Under the pieces are notes generated by a model. That model saw nothing but the letters and a program-made list of their open reading frames with translations. It made no database searches and had not been told where the DNA came from. From assembly GCA_015680685.1 (NCBI GenBank), contig MNCI01006881.1:128086-192085 (forward strand): a DNA stretch of 64,000 nt. Direction: 5' to 3'. Source of the DNA: Gnetum montanum (lineage: Eukaryota > Streptophyta > Gnetopsida > Gnetales > Gnetaceae). Both the position numbers and the translations under genes were made by a program. Positions 53,740 to 64,000 of the stretch are shown here, in pieces (within the stretch, counting starts at the first letter, position 1; each line of letters starts with the position of its first letter).

Positions 53740-56525
53740 CTATTCAGTAGTCTTCTTGACCTTTGCTCGCTACGTTGAAGGGCAATTCTATCCACAGGGA
53801 ATCCTCCAAAAGGTTAGTGGCTTGTACCACCTCTTTGGGTCCATCAACCTCATGTGTTTCATCATTTTTCATAGATGCATTATCAATAAATTTGATCTCT
53901 GACCCTTGCTCCATGTCTATGTTGTTGATGGCCAAATGGGTAGCATTATTACTATGGATGATAGCTTCATCACCTTCATATGAAAGGTTTATTTCTTGAT
54001 GAATCAAGTGAGGGGTGGGGGGGGGGGGTNGGGCCAACCAAGGCCTACCCAATATTACATTAAAGCCTAGAATCTCTTCTATGATGATGAATTCAACAAT
54101 GATGTGGAATTTATCCCTTGCTACAAAAGCTATGGTTACAATATCCTTGATAGCAATGAGTGACCTGTTAATGGACTTTAGGCATGTGGTTTTCATTTGC
54201 TTTATTTGGTCCATGAGGCCTAACTTATCAATGACAATTTATGGTATAAGATTTTTTTCTGCCCCATTGTTGATGTGCATCCTCTGAATCTTACATTGCT
54301 TGACTCATATGGTGATGAACATGGATGTTGTTATGACCTCACCCTTCTTAAGGTTAACCTTAATTATCTTATTGCAAACTGCTAGAGATGTGGAGCTTGA
54401 TTCCTATAGAGTAGGAGGTAACATCACTACATGGATGGAGTTCTCATCTACAAGAATGTCCTCCATGACTAGAATGGAGGTAAACATGTACACCAATGCC
54501 TTGTGGTGGGTAGATGAGGTCATGATTAGGTCATAAAGGCTCAACATTGTGTTCTTCTATTGGAGTGCTTACCTAACCTAGGCTAATACATCCATGAGTT
54601 CTTTGCCATTAATTGCATTTTTATTGGCTTTAACTTCTTCCATATGCCATAAGAGATGGATTTCATTGGGAGGTGACTTTGTCTTTGTTGGCTTAGCTTG
54701 TGTAGGGGCCTTAGTGCTTGGTTGTGATTTGCTAGTGGAGGCCTTCTTAGTTTTTTTGGCCATGGGGATCATAGATAGAGGGATTGTTTTTAGCAAATCA
54801 AGTGCTCTTTACTCTTGATATTGCAAATTTGTTATTAGTTGGGCCTTTGGGTGGTATAGTCATAGGCCTTGAGTTGGTTGTTTTAGCCTCTTTGGTGATA
54901 GTTACAATAGTTGCACTTTGCTTTTCCTTATCCTTGTCTTTTCTAGCATGTAGGTTTTTCTAGGCCATGTAGGTAGGATCCTTACTAGCTTCAACTATGT
55001 ATTATACGCTCTTGGTCTAGGCAAATTCTTAGCTTAAATATTATGGGCCTAGATAGTAAAGCTTAAATTCTATAAATTCATTAACCATTCTCTTGAAGAT
55101 AGCTAAGAAGTATGCCTCAACTATGGGATCTCATATTGCATTTAATGAGGCACTTCATTGTTGGATGAATTTTTGCACAAGCTCTAGGAGGCCCTGCTTA
55201 ACCTACATTAACTAGTCCAAGGTCACTTTTGGCTTCAAGTTGTACTTGAAGTGTCTCACGAATTGGCTCAAGAGATCCTCTAGGGAGGAGATAAAGCCTC
55301 TAGATAACATGTGGTACTAGTCTAAGACTTTGCTAATGAGTGACATGACAAACATATGCATGATGGCATGTGACCAAGCTATAGTAGTAGGCACTCAGAC
55401 TTGAATGTCACCAAATGTGTGTTGGGATCCCCTTCATCATTGTCCTTAGTAAATTGGGGTAGTGGGACCCTAGTTGGTAGAGTCAGTGGTGGGATGGTAG
55501 GACTTATGTGTTCATCCTAATAAAAATCCACTACTTGAACTATTTTAGAGAAGGTGAACTCTAGCCACTTCATCTCTTCTATCAAGGTTTGGATCAATTG
55601 GAATGCTCTAGTAGGTTGCGTTGGCTATGCCATCCACTATGCTAGTTGTGTGGTTGACAACCTACTTGCAAGTTATAGGACCATGTGAGGTGCTTAATAC
55701 ATCAACTATGTTATAAGAATAGTGATTAGGGCAACCCATGCATGCATGGGTTGAATTGAAATTAAGGATGTTGATGAAGTAAGTGGGACATAAGTTTCTA
55801 AAGTCATTTGTGGTCTAGAGGTAGGCCCTGCATGAACATATGGTTGAGACAGCATGATTGCTACTAGTAAGGATGGTTGGGTAGGTTGAGATAATGCCTC
55901 AAAGGTTAGGTGGAAAGGGGTTGTGGCATCACAATGCATGTATTGCATCTGGTGGGTTACCACTATAGGCATAGGACTAAGCTTGACAGAGTTGGAAGTT
56001 GATACTGTTGTTATGACCATCTTGAGAAGGATGGGTGAATTAACCTAAGGAGGGACCAAAATAGGGGTTGCTTATTGGAAGATGATGGAAAATAAGAGGC
56101 TCATGTTTGGAACAAGCTTTGAGCTCATCTTCCTCCTATAAGACATCCTTGTAGTTAGTCCCTATGTCATTCTCACCTATTTGGATGAGCTAGGACAACA
56201 ATCAATGATGGACTCTATCAGTGGAATAATGTCAAATTAGAAAGGGATATACTCTCGTCCATCCCTATGGATTAGGTCAAAGTCCTATTTTACCTCCATG
56301 TCAAGGTGATCTATAGGAAATTCATCTTGGATATTTACACATATGAAGTTATATTGCTCATTGTTAAGCATGGAATACTCTAAGTTTTGGCCACATAGCC
56401 TAAGGAATTACCTTGGCCCAGCTATCATGAGATTCAAAAGGTTGTCAATCCTGGTTTCTTGTTGGATAGGAATGATCTCAAGTGCATTTAAAACCAACAC
56501 TGGAGGTTGATCTAGGATCATGGTT
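53740..56525 (-). pseudogene. gag: El-5 gag-protease
   Basis: On minus an ATG near 56522 begins MILDQPPVLVLNALEI and soon has EQYNFICVNIQ (about 56375-56340). The capsid core is decayed (about 55560-55040). Protease is at 54310-53745: FNVILGRPWLA and LIHQEINLSYEGD are clear. Between those two blocks a G-run with an undetermined base (54018-54030) replaces the expected residues. The tail keeps WIELPFNVASKG as in El-3 (WAELPFNVISEG). Many stops. Confidence 0.8.
54018..54030. other. Poly-G run with an undetermined base
   Basis: A run of about ten G, then T and n (n at 54030), sits inside the El-5 protease. It is probably an unresolved homopolymer or small assembly gap. Confidence 0.8.
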
Positions 56526-56910
56526 GCAGATTAAGTTGTAAAAGGGAAACTATAGAGGTAGCTACAAAATATGGTGGACCAAGATAAAACTGACTCTATT
56601 TTGACTGATACCATTGACTATGCTCTCCATTGTGGAGAGCTATCTACACTAACTATGCTCTACACTATGAAGAGCTGACTATGCTCTTCATGATAGAGAG
56701 CTGACTACGCTATCCATACTAAAGAAAACTATGCTCCAACTAAATACAATGAGAACCCAGCAAAATAGTGAAAACAAGTGTGGTTTGAGGTTATTATGTG
56801 AGGTCCCAGGGGGACCAACTATAGGGTCCAATATACATTGATGGATCAATGGACAACTATGGTGTAGAGATATCATGAAACAACCTCAATGAAGCTTGAA
56901 AAAGGGGTTG
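56526..56910 (-). other. El-5 leader with hairpin repeats
   Basis: Between 56605 and 56730, GACTATGCTCTCCAT-type words alternate with their complements. One stretch reads GCTCTCCATTGTGGAGAGC (8-bp arms). The same word is in the El-5 LTR and antisense-gene 5' region. Confidence 0.6.
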
Positions 56911-56928
56911 GCCCTCCTTCTAGTGCTA
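56911..56928 (-). other. El-5 primer-binding site (decayed)
   Basis: The minus strand reads TAGCACTAGAAGGAGGGC, a two-step C-to-T-type decay of TGGCRCTAGAAGGAGGGC. Confidence 0.7.
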
Positions 56929-56936
56929 GAAAACTA

Positions 56937-57072
56937 TGTAAAGTAGAAACATCAATGGCTAGAACATCAAGGGATCCACAGGCACATGGTTTAACCACAA
57001 CTCCACATGAAGGCTTGTTGGAGGCAAATATAGGATGCCCTAAATGGTCTTGTCAATCAAACAATGATGTGT
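56937..57072 (-). repeat. El-5 5' LTR, short 3' fragment
   Basis: It lines up with 14140-14280 and 32768-32900 (TAGAAACATCAATGGCTAGAA, GCCCTAAATGGTCTT). Similarity stops near 57072, where another insertion or deletion must have removed the rest. Confidence 0.7.
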
Positions 57073-58199
57073 GATGAGGTACCCCTACATCCAACCATAC
57101 AAATCATAAAGTTTTCATGTGTGATCCAATCAAATTCTATGGACTTTATCATTTTTGGTGCACTAGTCTTCTAAGAAGTGAATCTTACCTTAAGGTTAAT
57201 TGTTGTCTTTCCAATTACTTGTGATGTACACTAGTATGGTTAAGTGTAACTGAGGCATCTAATTTTTATCATTTTTTATTTTTGTGATTTTGTATTTGAA
57301 TGAAGATAAAGATAATTGGATTAACTAATTCAAACTAACTAATTAACTAGCATCTAACTAGTCATAACATAAGCATCTGATCCCACTTTCTGTACATGTC
57401 TTGAACCCATGTATCCATTGCTAGGTGACCAAGTCCTTTGCTACTGGGTGTACCAAGTAATAATGCTATTGGGATTACCAAGTGAATACATGTTACACTT
57501 GAAGTGATCATACTTATGTATGTATTCTATCCTTCTTAATTGCCTCATCAACTTAATTACTGTAAAACATTTAATAAATAATAAAAAATATTAAATGCAT
57601 AAATAAAATATTTAATCTATCCAAAGTGTTACAAGGTTTATTAGTAAGCTTATCTTTATTGCTGCACACATTGTCATGCTCAGGTACAACAATGCTCGAA
57701 TAAAGATCTATACACTCAATGACTCTTGTTGCAGGCACTCGAGAGAAAAATTCTAACTTTCAAATGGAAAAAATATAAGAGCTTCACTACAACTATAATC
57801 TCTCATACTATAAATTTGGCTAGTAGCCATATATTTATAGCCGAATATAGACACTGCATCAATGGGGCCAAATCAATGCATGATATGATGTATCAACTAG
57901 GCCTCATTGATAAGACTTGGTTGACAAAGCCTCATTGATGAATCATATAGAATAGTGACTCATCATACCCCCATGACTGAATAAGAACTCATGCTTAAGT
58001 TATTTTATAAAATTGGGAAGGTATGGGATTATTGACTAACTTTTCTTAATTAAAATAGACTAACTCACTTGACAAAAAAAGTAGTGCTCGGGTGTATGGA
58101 TCAACAGATTACAAAAAATGACAATTTTTAAGACACAAAATTGAATACCATGACATGACTCTTCAAACCTAGACAACACATTCCTTGATGGAGAAGATT
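57073..58199. other. AT-rich stretch, no gene recognised
   Basis: Runs of TTAATTAACTAACTAA-like sequence (57310-57370) and short open frames only. A frame at 57726-57938 resembles nothing known. It probably belongs to the transposon carrying the gene at 58200-61050. Confidence 0.4.
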
Positions 58200-61050
58200 A
58201 TATGGTTCAAGGTGGTGGTGGTTCTTGAGGTTCTGAGGGACCTTCACTGGCTTCACACATGGGTAGCAATTGAGGTGGCTATGGTTATCTTACTACTACT
58301 GCAACTTTAGGTAGGAGGTAGAGAGCATCTTGTAGTGCTTTCATCTTTTCCTCCTTACTTCTAGGATCATGCACCATCAGTTTAGCTTCACCAATATGGG
58401 TTGGAATGAGCACATCCCAGGGACACAATATTGTTGGAAATAGCTCCTTAGCACTAATGAACTGGGCAATGAACTATTTGCATTCAATGTCAAATGCCCT
58501 AACTATGTCCTTTAGCACTTAGTAGTAATTCATCCATTTTGCTGGGTTCTCAACAATTGATCATTGATCTCTGAACCTTGCTCTGAGAACTTCGAGTTTA
58601 GCATTTGTAGTCTCAAGCTTTTCCTTCTTGTCTTTGTAGTGATTGAACTCTACCTCATATAATAGATACAAGCTAGCCACTTATTTCTCCAACTCTAACC
58701 ATAGCTATCTAGTAGTTATTACTACCAAGTTTTCATATCAGAGATTGGAAAACTCCATATATTCTATCATTTCTTCTATTTGGAACTCCTTCAAGTGAAT
58801 CTCTGCTTTGTTGTAGGCATTGATCCCATCAACGATGGGCTTCTAGACCTCTATTCCTTGTTGGAGTTGCTATAGGGCATCATTCATTTTTGCCTTTTCC
58901 ATTTGAATGTTTTTTTCATTAACTTCCTTTTTCAAATCAACCTAGTCTCTATAGTGATTCTTTACTTTTTTGAGCTTAAGAGCCTCATTCTCCTAGGTGA
59001 TGATTTTGATGGCAAACTTCTAACACAAGGCATGCACTTTCTCTATTGATAAATTTCAATTTTTTGTGGCCAATATCATCAATTCAATGCTCATCCTAGC
59101 AAGCTATTCCTATTATTAATGAATAAATTCTTGTATTTGATCCTTCTGAGCATCAACATTCTGCAAGTGATGATTCTATGTGGTCAAGGTCTCATTCTCC
59201 TAGAACAGCTATGCCAATTCCTTTTGAATTAAGTACATTTCTGCTTCAGCTATAGACTAGTTGAAGATGGACATAACTACCTCCTTCTTAGCCTTTTATA
59301 ATTATTCATGAAGCAATTTGAAAGCTTCATCTTTTCTTCCTATTGGGCTGAGGATTGCAGGGTCAGCAAGTCAAGCATGTAATTCGACAACTTCCATGGC
59401 CAAGCATTGATTTCATTCTTGAGAAATTACAAGTTGCCACTCCAAAATAATTTGTTTTCCCCCTTTATTTAGTAGCTCTAACTAGGTTGTAATGATGTCT
59501 TCTAAAAAATCAAAGATATCCAGAATCAACTACCTAGTTTCCACTAGTTTTTCTAGCAACTCTTCATGTTGAGTTGCATTTAACTTTCTACTAATTATGC
59601 TTGCAGATGTCTACATATCTTGAAGTATAGATACATTTGGTAAAGACATTATAGGTGCATTCAATGCTTTAGCAACATGGTTGGCAAAAAATTCAGCTAT
59701 TGTTTCCTATCCTTAGTGTTGCATCACTAGGATAGTTGTCCCTTTTCCTTCCTCCAGATGCATTAAGAAATTGGTGACATTCCTAGAGATTTCTAGGAAT
59801 AGATGGTATTGAGATAATGACACTATTACCTCCCAAGCATTTGGATCCAACCTTGTAGGTAGCTACATTCATTGGGTAGAGAGAATTGGACCACCCCTCT
59901 CCATTTGGCTAATTGTTCAAGCCACCTCATTAAGGTGACTTATTGCTAGTTAGTACATAGATGGATCTACCCCACTCATTCCTACATGTTTCTCTTGTTC
60001 GCTCAAGAGCTATTCTTGGATTTTGCATAGATGGTCAATGGCTACATAGGCCTCCAACATTTTTTCTTAAGTGGGTTGTGGTGGTGGCTACTCCTCTACT
60101 TGGGTCATCACTAGCATCTTCTCTTCCATGATCTTGGACCATGAGATCAAAGGAGTATGCTTGAGTGTATCATTGGAGTAGTAAATGATTCCTACCCTTT
60201 TGTAGAGTTTTTGAATGAGGCATGGAAAGGGTAAGGTTTTTCTTCCATGTTTATTTTCTTTTAAACACTTCTCAATATCCAAGTAGAGTAGTTGTGGAAG
60301 ATTAATGAGAAATTTCCCACTTAGAGCAATGCATGCTCAAGTAGAGAAGGTAGTTACCTTGTTTGGCCTCACCATTGGGTTGAAGTGATAGGCCACTATT
60401 TTGAAATAAATGTGCTTCATTGGTGTGAGCATGCCACACTCCTTATGGTCAATCACATAGCATCACTAGGTCCACTCTCTCTTGGCCTTAGGATCACCTT
60501 GCATTGATAGCTCCGCTAGCTATGTTTTGGTGTTAGGAAATCCTAGTGCTTGTGTGATAGCTTCTATCAAGTAGGACACTTGAAGGTCCTTAATCTTGAC
60601 TATGGATCCTAGTCTTCAATGATTCTAGAAGAGGTATGTCTACCACTCCCCACTAGATGTGATTATTAGCCACATGGGAGAGTTTTGTAGTTGAGTTTTG
60701 ACATCTGCTAGAGCTTTTTTTAAGAATGACTTGAAGTTGATCTCTTGAAGAATAGATCATTGAATTTCTTGAGACCTGATGATATCAAGTTAGGCTTAAG
60801 TTAAAGTGACCTTAAGCCTTAGCACAGGTCTAGGCACTTCTCTTCATTGTCATTATTCCATTGGCACTTCTTCTTCTAGAATATATCAAATAGATTCTAC
60901 TTTAGGCTCCTCACAAAGAGGTCCTATTGCATGGGTTTCCTCTGGTAGTTCTTAAGCTTGTTCTTGTTGGCCCATTCTAGCTTTAGGTCACTTCTCCTAT
61001 GGTTGAGAGGGTTCTCCTTCTTGTACGCATTTCTATTTTGGTGTCATCTA
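58200..61050 (-). pseudogene. Plant-transposon protein relic (Transposase_32-like) with long coiled coil
   Basis: Read on minus, the region 60850-60090 keeps the block order of the 'putative plant transposon protein' family: an early block FKSFLKKALADVKTQ, then MKHIYFKIVAYHFNPM, GKFLINLPQLLYLDIEKCL and TLPFPCLIQKLYKRVGI. Then, from about 60060 to 58400, a charged heptad-like region suggests a long coiled coil, and the end is Pro/Ser-rich. Stops occur about every 20-60 codons. I saw no LTR pair for it. Such genes are usually carried by plant LTR elements; its function is not known to me. Confidence 0.55.
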
Positions 61051-62426
61051 TACTCACAATGAGATCATGGATTAGCAATCATTGTGTAACTTAAAGTAAT
61101 TGGGATACCTTTATCTCTTAAGGACAGTGACACTTTGGCTAAGTTGTGATTATGGCTGATTTAAGTACTCCAATTACTATTTTATTTATGTGTTATCATT
61201 AATAAATCATCCTAGAGGTCGTTAGAATGGTTAACTATCAAAAACATTAATGTTTATATGTTGTTAAGGTTATTAATCATTTGGGAGAGTTAGAAAAATT
61301 TCCAAAAGATTTCATTAATTTTTCATTAGAAACCTTAAGGTTTATGCCCCCCTTGATAAAGATCTTACCTTTAGTAAGTGCAAGATCAAAAAATGGAGTG
61401 ATTTTACCTTTAGTAAGTGCAAGATCAAAAAATGGAGTGATTTGGACAATCACTTGGGAAGTTATGGGCTTTGAAAAATAGCAAAAAACTCCTTATGTGT
61501 TATGAGAAAATGGCAAAAAATTTCTAAGTGCATAGTGGTATATATAGGATTTTTGTACTACATCAACAAAGCCTAGTCGATTGGGCCTCATCAACGAGGG
61601 GGGCTATGCCATTACAGCCTCAAGGATGTAGCCTTTGACCACTATAGATGACTATTAACTTTAGTCTAACTTTCAAAATATGAAGAGGTTTTCAATGAAA
61701 TTAGTATCAAATGAAAGCTTAACAGGCTAAGAATAGTATGAAAATATGCAAAGAGGGTGTTGAATCTCATAAATTTGAAAAAATGGAGAAAATTGAAATG
61801 GGAGATGAATGAAATGAAAATTTAAGAAGCACTAAGCGAAATACATAATGGAATATGCAAAAGATAGGATTGTAACAATGTCAAAGGTAAGGAATCTTAA
61901 TCAACCAAACCAAGAGCTATGTAAGTGGATCCTCCCCATAATAGGCTCATGCCCTTGTTTTCCTTGCATAACCTCAACTAAGGAATCCATGGGCCCCATA
62001 GTGGATTTAATGATCATGAAAAGTTAAGGACCGACTAGAAGGAATCTACTCAACAATTCTAACACATCAGACCAAGACATAGAGCATAACATAGAACACA
62101 ATAGTGAGATGAGTTATGGTAGCATGGATGGATGATAGAGAAGGTGGAATGGAGTTCCAAATTAACTTCATAAGAAGTCCCTTGTGGAATTTGTGTTTAG
62201 AATGATCCAAAAAGATCCATCCTTAGTCTAGACCAAAACCATCCACTTCTAGTGACTTTGCATCATCACTCTAAGACCAATCCACCCACATGAGATACAA
62301 GGGTGCTTCCACAAGACAACCACCATTCCACAAAGAGAAGAAAAGAGTAGTAGGAAGTGAGATAGAGGGCCTTAGTTAGAGGGGACCTTCAATCATAGGT
62401 GCATGTCTTTCTAGTCCCATAAATAG
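61051..62426. other. No gene recognised
   Basis: AT-rich sequence with short frames. It contains the 39-bp duplication below and a TTGGGCCTCATCAACGAGG word (about 61580) resembling one near 57890. Confidence 0.4.
61365..61442. repeat. Perfect 39-bp tandem duplication
   Basis: 61365-61403 and 61404-61442 are identical, including TTAGTAAGTGCAAGATC. Perfect identity in otherwise decayed DNA suggests a recent slip. Confidence 0.9.
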
Positions 62427-63820
62427 TGTAACGACAGAAAACGTCGGCAACTGGAAATACCGACCGATATTCTGGCGTACACAGTTTTAACCACGGATCC
62501 GCGTGAGGGCTGAGCTGGAAAAACAAATCCGCAGCTGATCAGACAGGGACTTACGAGTCAGTAAAAGAATGCAAAGTGCGTAAAAGAGAGCGATCTGATT
62601 CGAGGGACCGTAAAGCAAGGGGAAAAATGATGCGATCGGATTGCAACGGCAAAAATGCTGAACGCGATGAAAGGAGGCTAGCAAAGAGAAACACGTAGCT
62701 TCAAGATCTGCGCTTTGACTTACATATGTATATTTCGTATGAGAAATTACACCAGGGAATCCCCGATTACAGGATGTGAAACAAGCACAGAACAACAAGC
62801 AAAATGGTTTAAACAGAAGTCCGATCTACCTCGTGGGCTAAGCTGAGATGCAAGGTGGGCCAAGCTTTGATGTCTATCGATCAACTGTTTCTGATTGATA
62901 GAGTCCTTTCAGCAGAAAGATTGCTCCTGTCACCGGTACTCAATCTGAACTGTACTCTGCTTCAGCTGTAAGATGATGAGGTCCACGATTGCCAAAGCAT
63001 TGTTTCTCTGTATCTCTGTTCCAAAGTGCTAAATGCTCTGGTGCTCAGAAATATGCTATTTGCTTCTCTGATTTTGCCAACTCGAATTTTTACCAACCCC
63101 CTGTATTTTTGGTCAACTGAGGCATTTATAGGCCACGACGCTTCCTGGAAAGGCGTAACCCTGATGATGTGGGTCCCGGATATTGCGGGCCTTGCTGGCA
63201 TGATCTTTTAAGTCAGACTGTGACTACGCACAACACGCTTGTTTGCGTGTTGTGCGTGTAAGAAATAGGCACATGCTGAGCGTGCTTTAATTGTTTTCAG
63301 GCTGTATTACTCATTCGCATTGCATTGCGTGTATGAGCGTACTGATGTAAAAACAATGAGCTCAAGATAGTTTTACGCTCACCACGTAGCTGTGCATGGC
63401 AAAGCGTAAATGTAACGTACGCTCACTACGCAGCTGCACGTGGTGAAGCGTAAACACAGTATAACTTACGTTCACTACGCAACTGCGCATGATGAAGCAT
63501 AAATAATGCGTAACTTACGCTTACCACGCAGCTACGCGTGATGAAGCGTAACGCGCGTGCAACTTGAATTATGACCCACGCACTGGTACGCACCGCCGCG
63601 TAACGAGCATAAAGGCCATGTATTTATGCGCCGCAAGAAAAAAATGCCAATCTGTCGTGCCTCTCTAGATTCTGCCTTCAACTGTCTTGGAGCTTATTAC
63701 GCTCATTACGTTGCCGTGCGTGATAAAGCGTAAACTTGTCCTTGAAAAAATTTGAGGCGCGTTCTCTCTTGAATTACGAATCTTCGCTTGAGGCTGACTC
63801 GTAATTTTCACGGTGTTTCA
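62427..63820 (-). repeat. El-8 3' LTR (1394 bp)
   Basis: On minus it starts TGAAACACCGTGAAAATTAC (63820) and ends TTACA-like sequence at 62427, aligning with the El-2 LTR end. TATAAATG lies on minus at 63130-63123. U3 holds the hairpin repeats described below. Confidence 0.85.
63374..63555 (-). repeat. Four tandem ~48-bp hairpin repeats in El-8 U3
   Basis: Units begin at 63375, 63419, 63468 and 63517, each of the form TTACGCTYACYACGCAGCT...CGTGRTGAAGCGTAA, an interrupted inverted repeat with TTACGC and GCGTAA arms. A fifth lone copy starts near 63698. Confidence 0.85.
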
Positions 63821-63872
63821 ATGGCCCCTCTTTGTTGACGGTTAGAGGGCTTACCCGAAGAACATCGACAAA
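63821..63872 (-). other. Stem-loop and polypurine tract of El-8
   Basis: On minus TTTGTCGATGTTC (63872-63860) and AACCGTCAACAAA (63843-63831) pair at about 10 of 13 positions with one G-U, across TTCGGGTAAGCCCTCT. Then AAAGAGGGGC and the LTR. Confidence 0.65.
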
Positions 63873-64000
63873 GAATGCGAAACACCGGATTGGTAGAAGC
63901 AAGAACAACGTTCATCCATGACTACTCAGGTGTTGCTCCATCGACATGAAAGAGGAAGACTGGTGGGTATATGAGAGAAAGGGATGTAACCGGAAACAAG

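Larger units (their letters stand above)
32768..57072 (-). mobile_element. El-5: decayed element with antisense gene, split by El-6
   Basis: Read on minus: 5' LTR fragment (about 57072-56937), primer site (56928-56911), leader, gag-protease (56525-53740), spacer array (53400-52660), antisense gene (38487-42055, plus), spacer, pol N-terminus remnant (36340-36117), spacer (36060-35640), 3' region, stem-loop and purine tract (34432-34381), 3' LTR (34380-32768). Positions 42173-52525 are El-6, bounded by ATTTT. This order equals that of El-3 in mirror image. No RT is found. Confidence 0.8.
62427..64000 (-). mobile_element. El-8: 3' end of a minus-strand element running off the right edge
   Basis: A 3' LTR (62427-63820), then polypurine tract and stem-loop (63821-63872), then 128 bases of internal 3' region. 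The LTR keeps many CpG sites, unlike all others here, so this is probably the youngest insertion. No coding sequence is inside the window. Confidence 0.8.

Overview
The window looks like intergenic DNA from a large, repeat-rich plant genome, probably a vascular plant. A gymnosperm is possible, but nothing here proves it. No rRNA, tRNA, CRISPR or bacterial feature is visible. Nearly all of it is a nest of related Ty3/Gypsy LTR retrotransposons of a Tat/Ogre-like type. Their LTRs start with TGAAACACCA, are followed by a primer-binding site resembling TGGCGCTAGAAGGAGGG, and are preceded by an AAAGAGGGG polypurine tract.

Layout, with element names used throughout. El-1 (minus, 1-3575) enters from the left edge; its interior carries a rearranged piece of a host M1 aminopeptidase gene. 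El-1 sits in the pol gene of El-2 (minus, 3576-14447 plus 29047-29975). El-2's 5' LTR is split by El-3 (plus, 14448-29041), a complete 14.6-kb element with a perfect target duplication, ACAAG. El-2 itself interrupts El-4 (plus, 29976-32767), the oldest layer. El-5 (minus, 32768-42172 plus 52531-about 57072) also lies in El-4 and is split by El-6 (plus, 42173-52525), a complete 10.4-kb element with target duplication ATTTT. To the right are a decayed plant-transposon protein gene (58200-61050, minus) and El-8 (minus, from 62427 past the right edge), which has the least CpG-depleted LTR.

The most unusual content is a multi-exon gene running antisense to gag-pol, lodged between the protease and pol regions. 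It is seen in El-2 (5409-9773), El-3 (25342-20959), El-5 (about 38487-42055) and as a last exon in El-4. Its second exon encodes an FCP1/NLI-like HAD phosphatase domain that has lost active-site residues. It continues into a large domain I do not recognise, a coiled coil and an acidic tail. Exon 2 is exactly 450 nt in two copies, and splice donors and phases agree between copies, so this is an inherited part of the family.

Other recurring structure: (i) each element has its own repeated short motif in its LTR, its 5' leader and the 5' part of its antisense gene (GCGTATACGC in El-3, ACTATGCTCTCCACT in El-5); (ii) a stem-loop with a 13-nt stem and 16-17-nt loop lies just before the polypurine tract in all four elements where that end is visible; (iii) arrays of TTAAACTA-containing repeats separate the modules; (iv) a repeated PFVVxVPP peptide lies between gag and protease. 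Pol is cut short in El-3 and El-5 and absent from El-6, so these are probably non-autonomous. Most internal stop codons are TAG, as expected from decay of methylated CAG. Exon, LTR and motif calls come from reading the sequence by eye; domain names come from remembered family patterns, not from a search.
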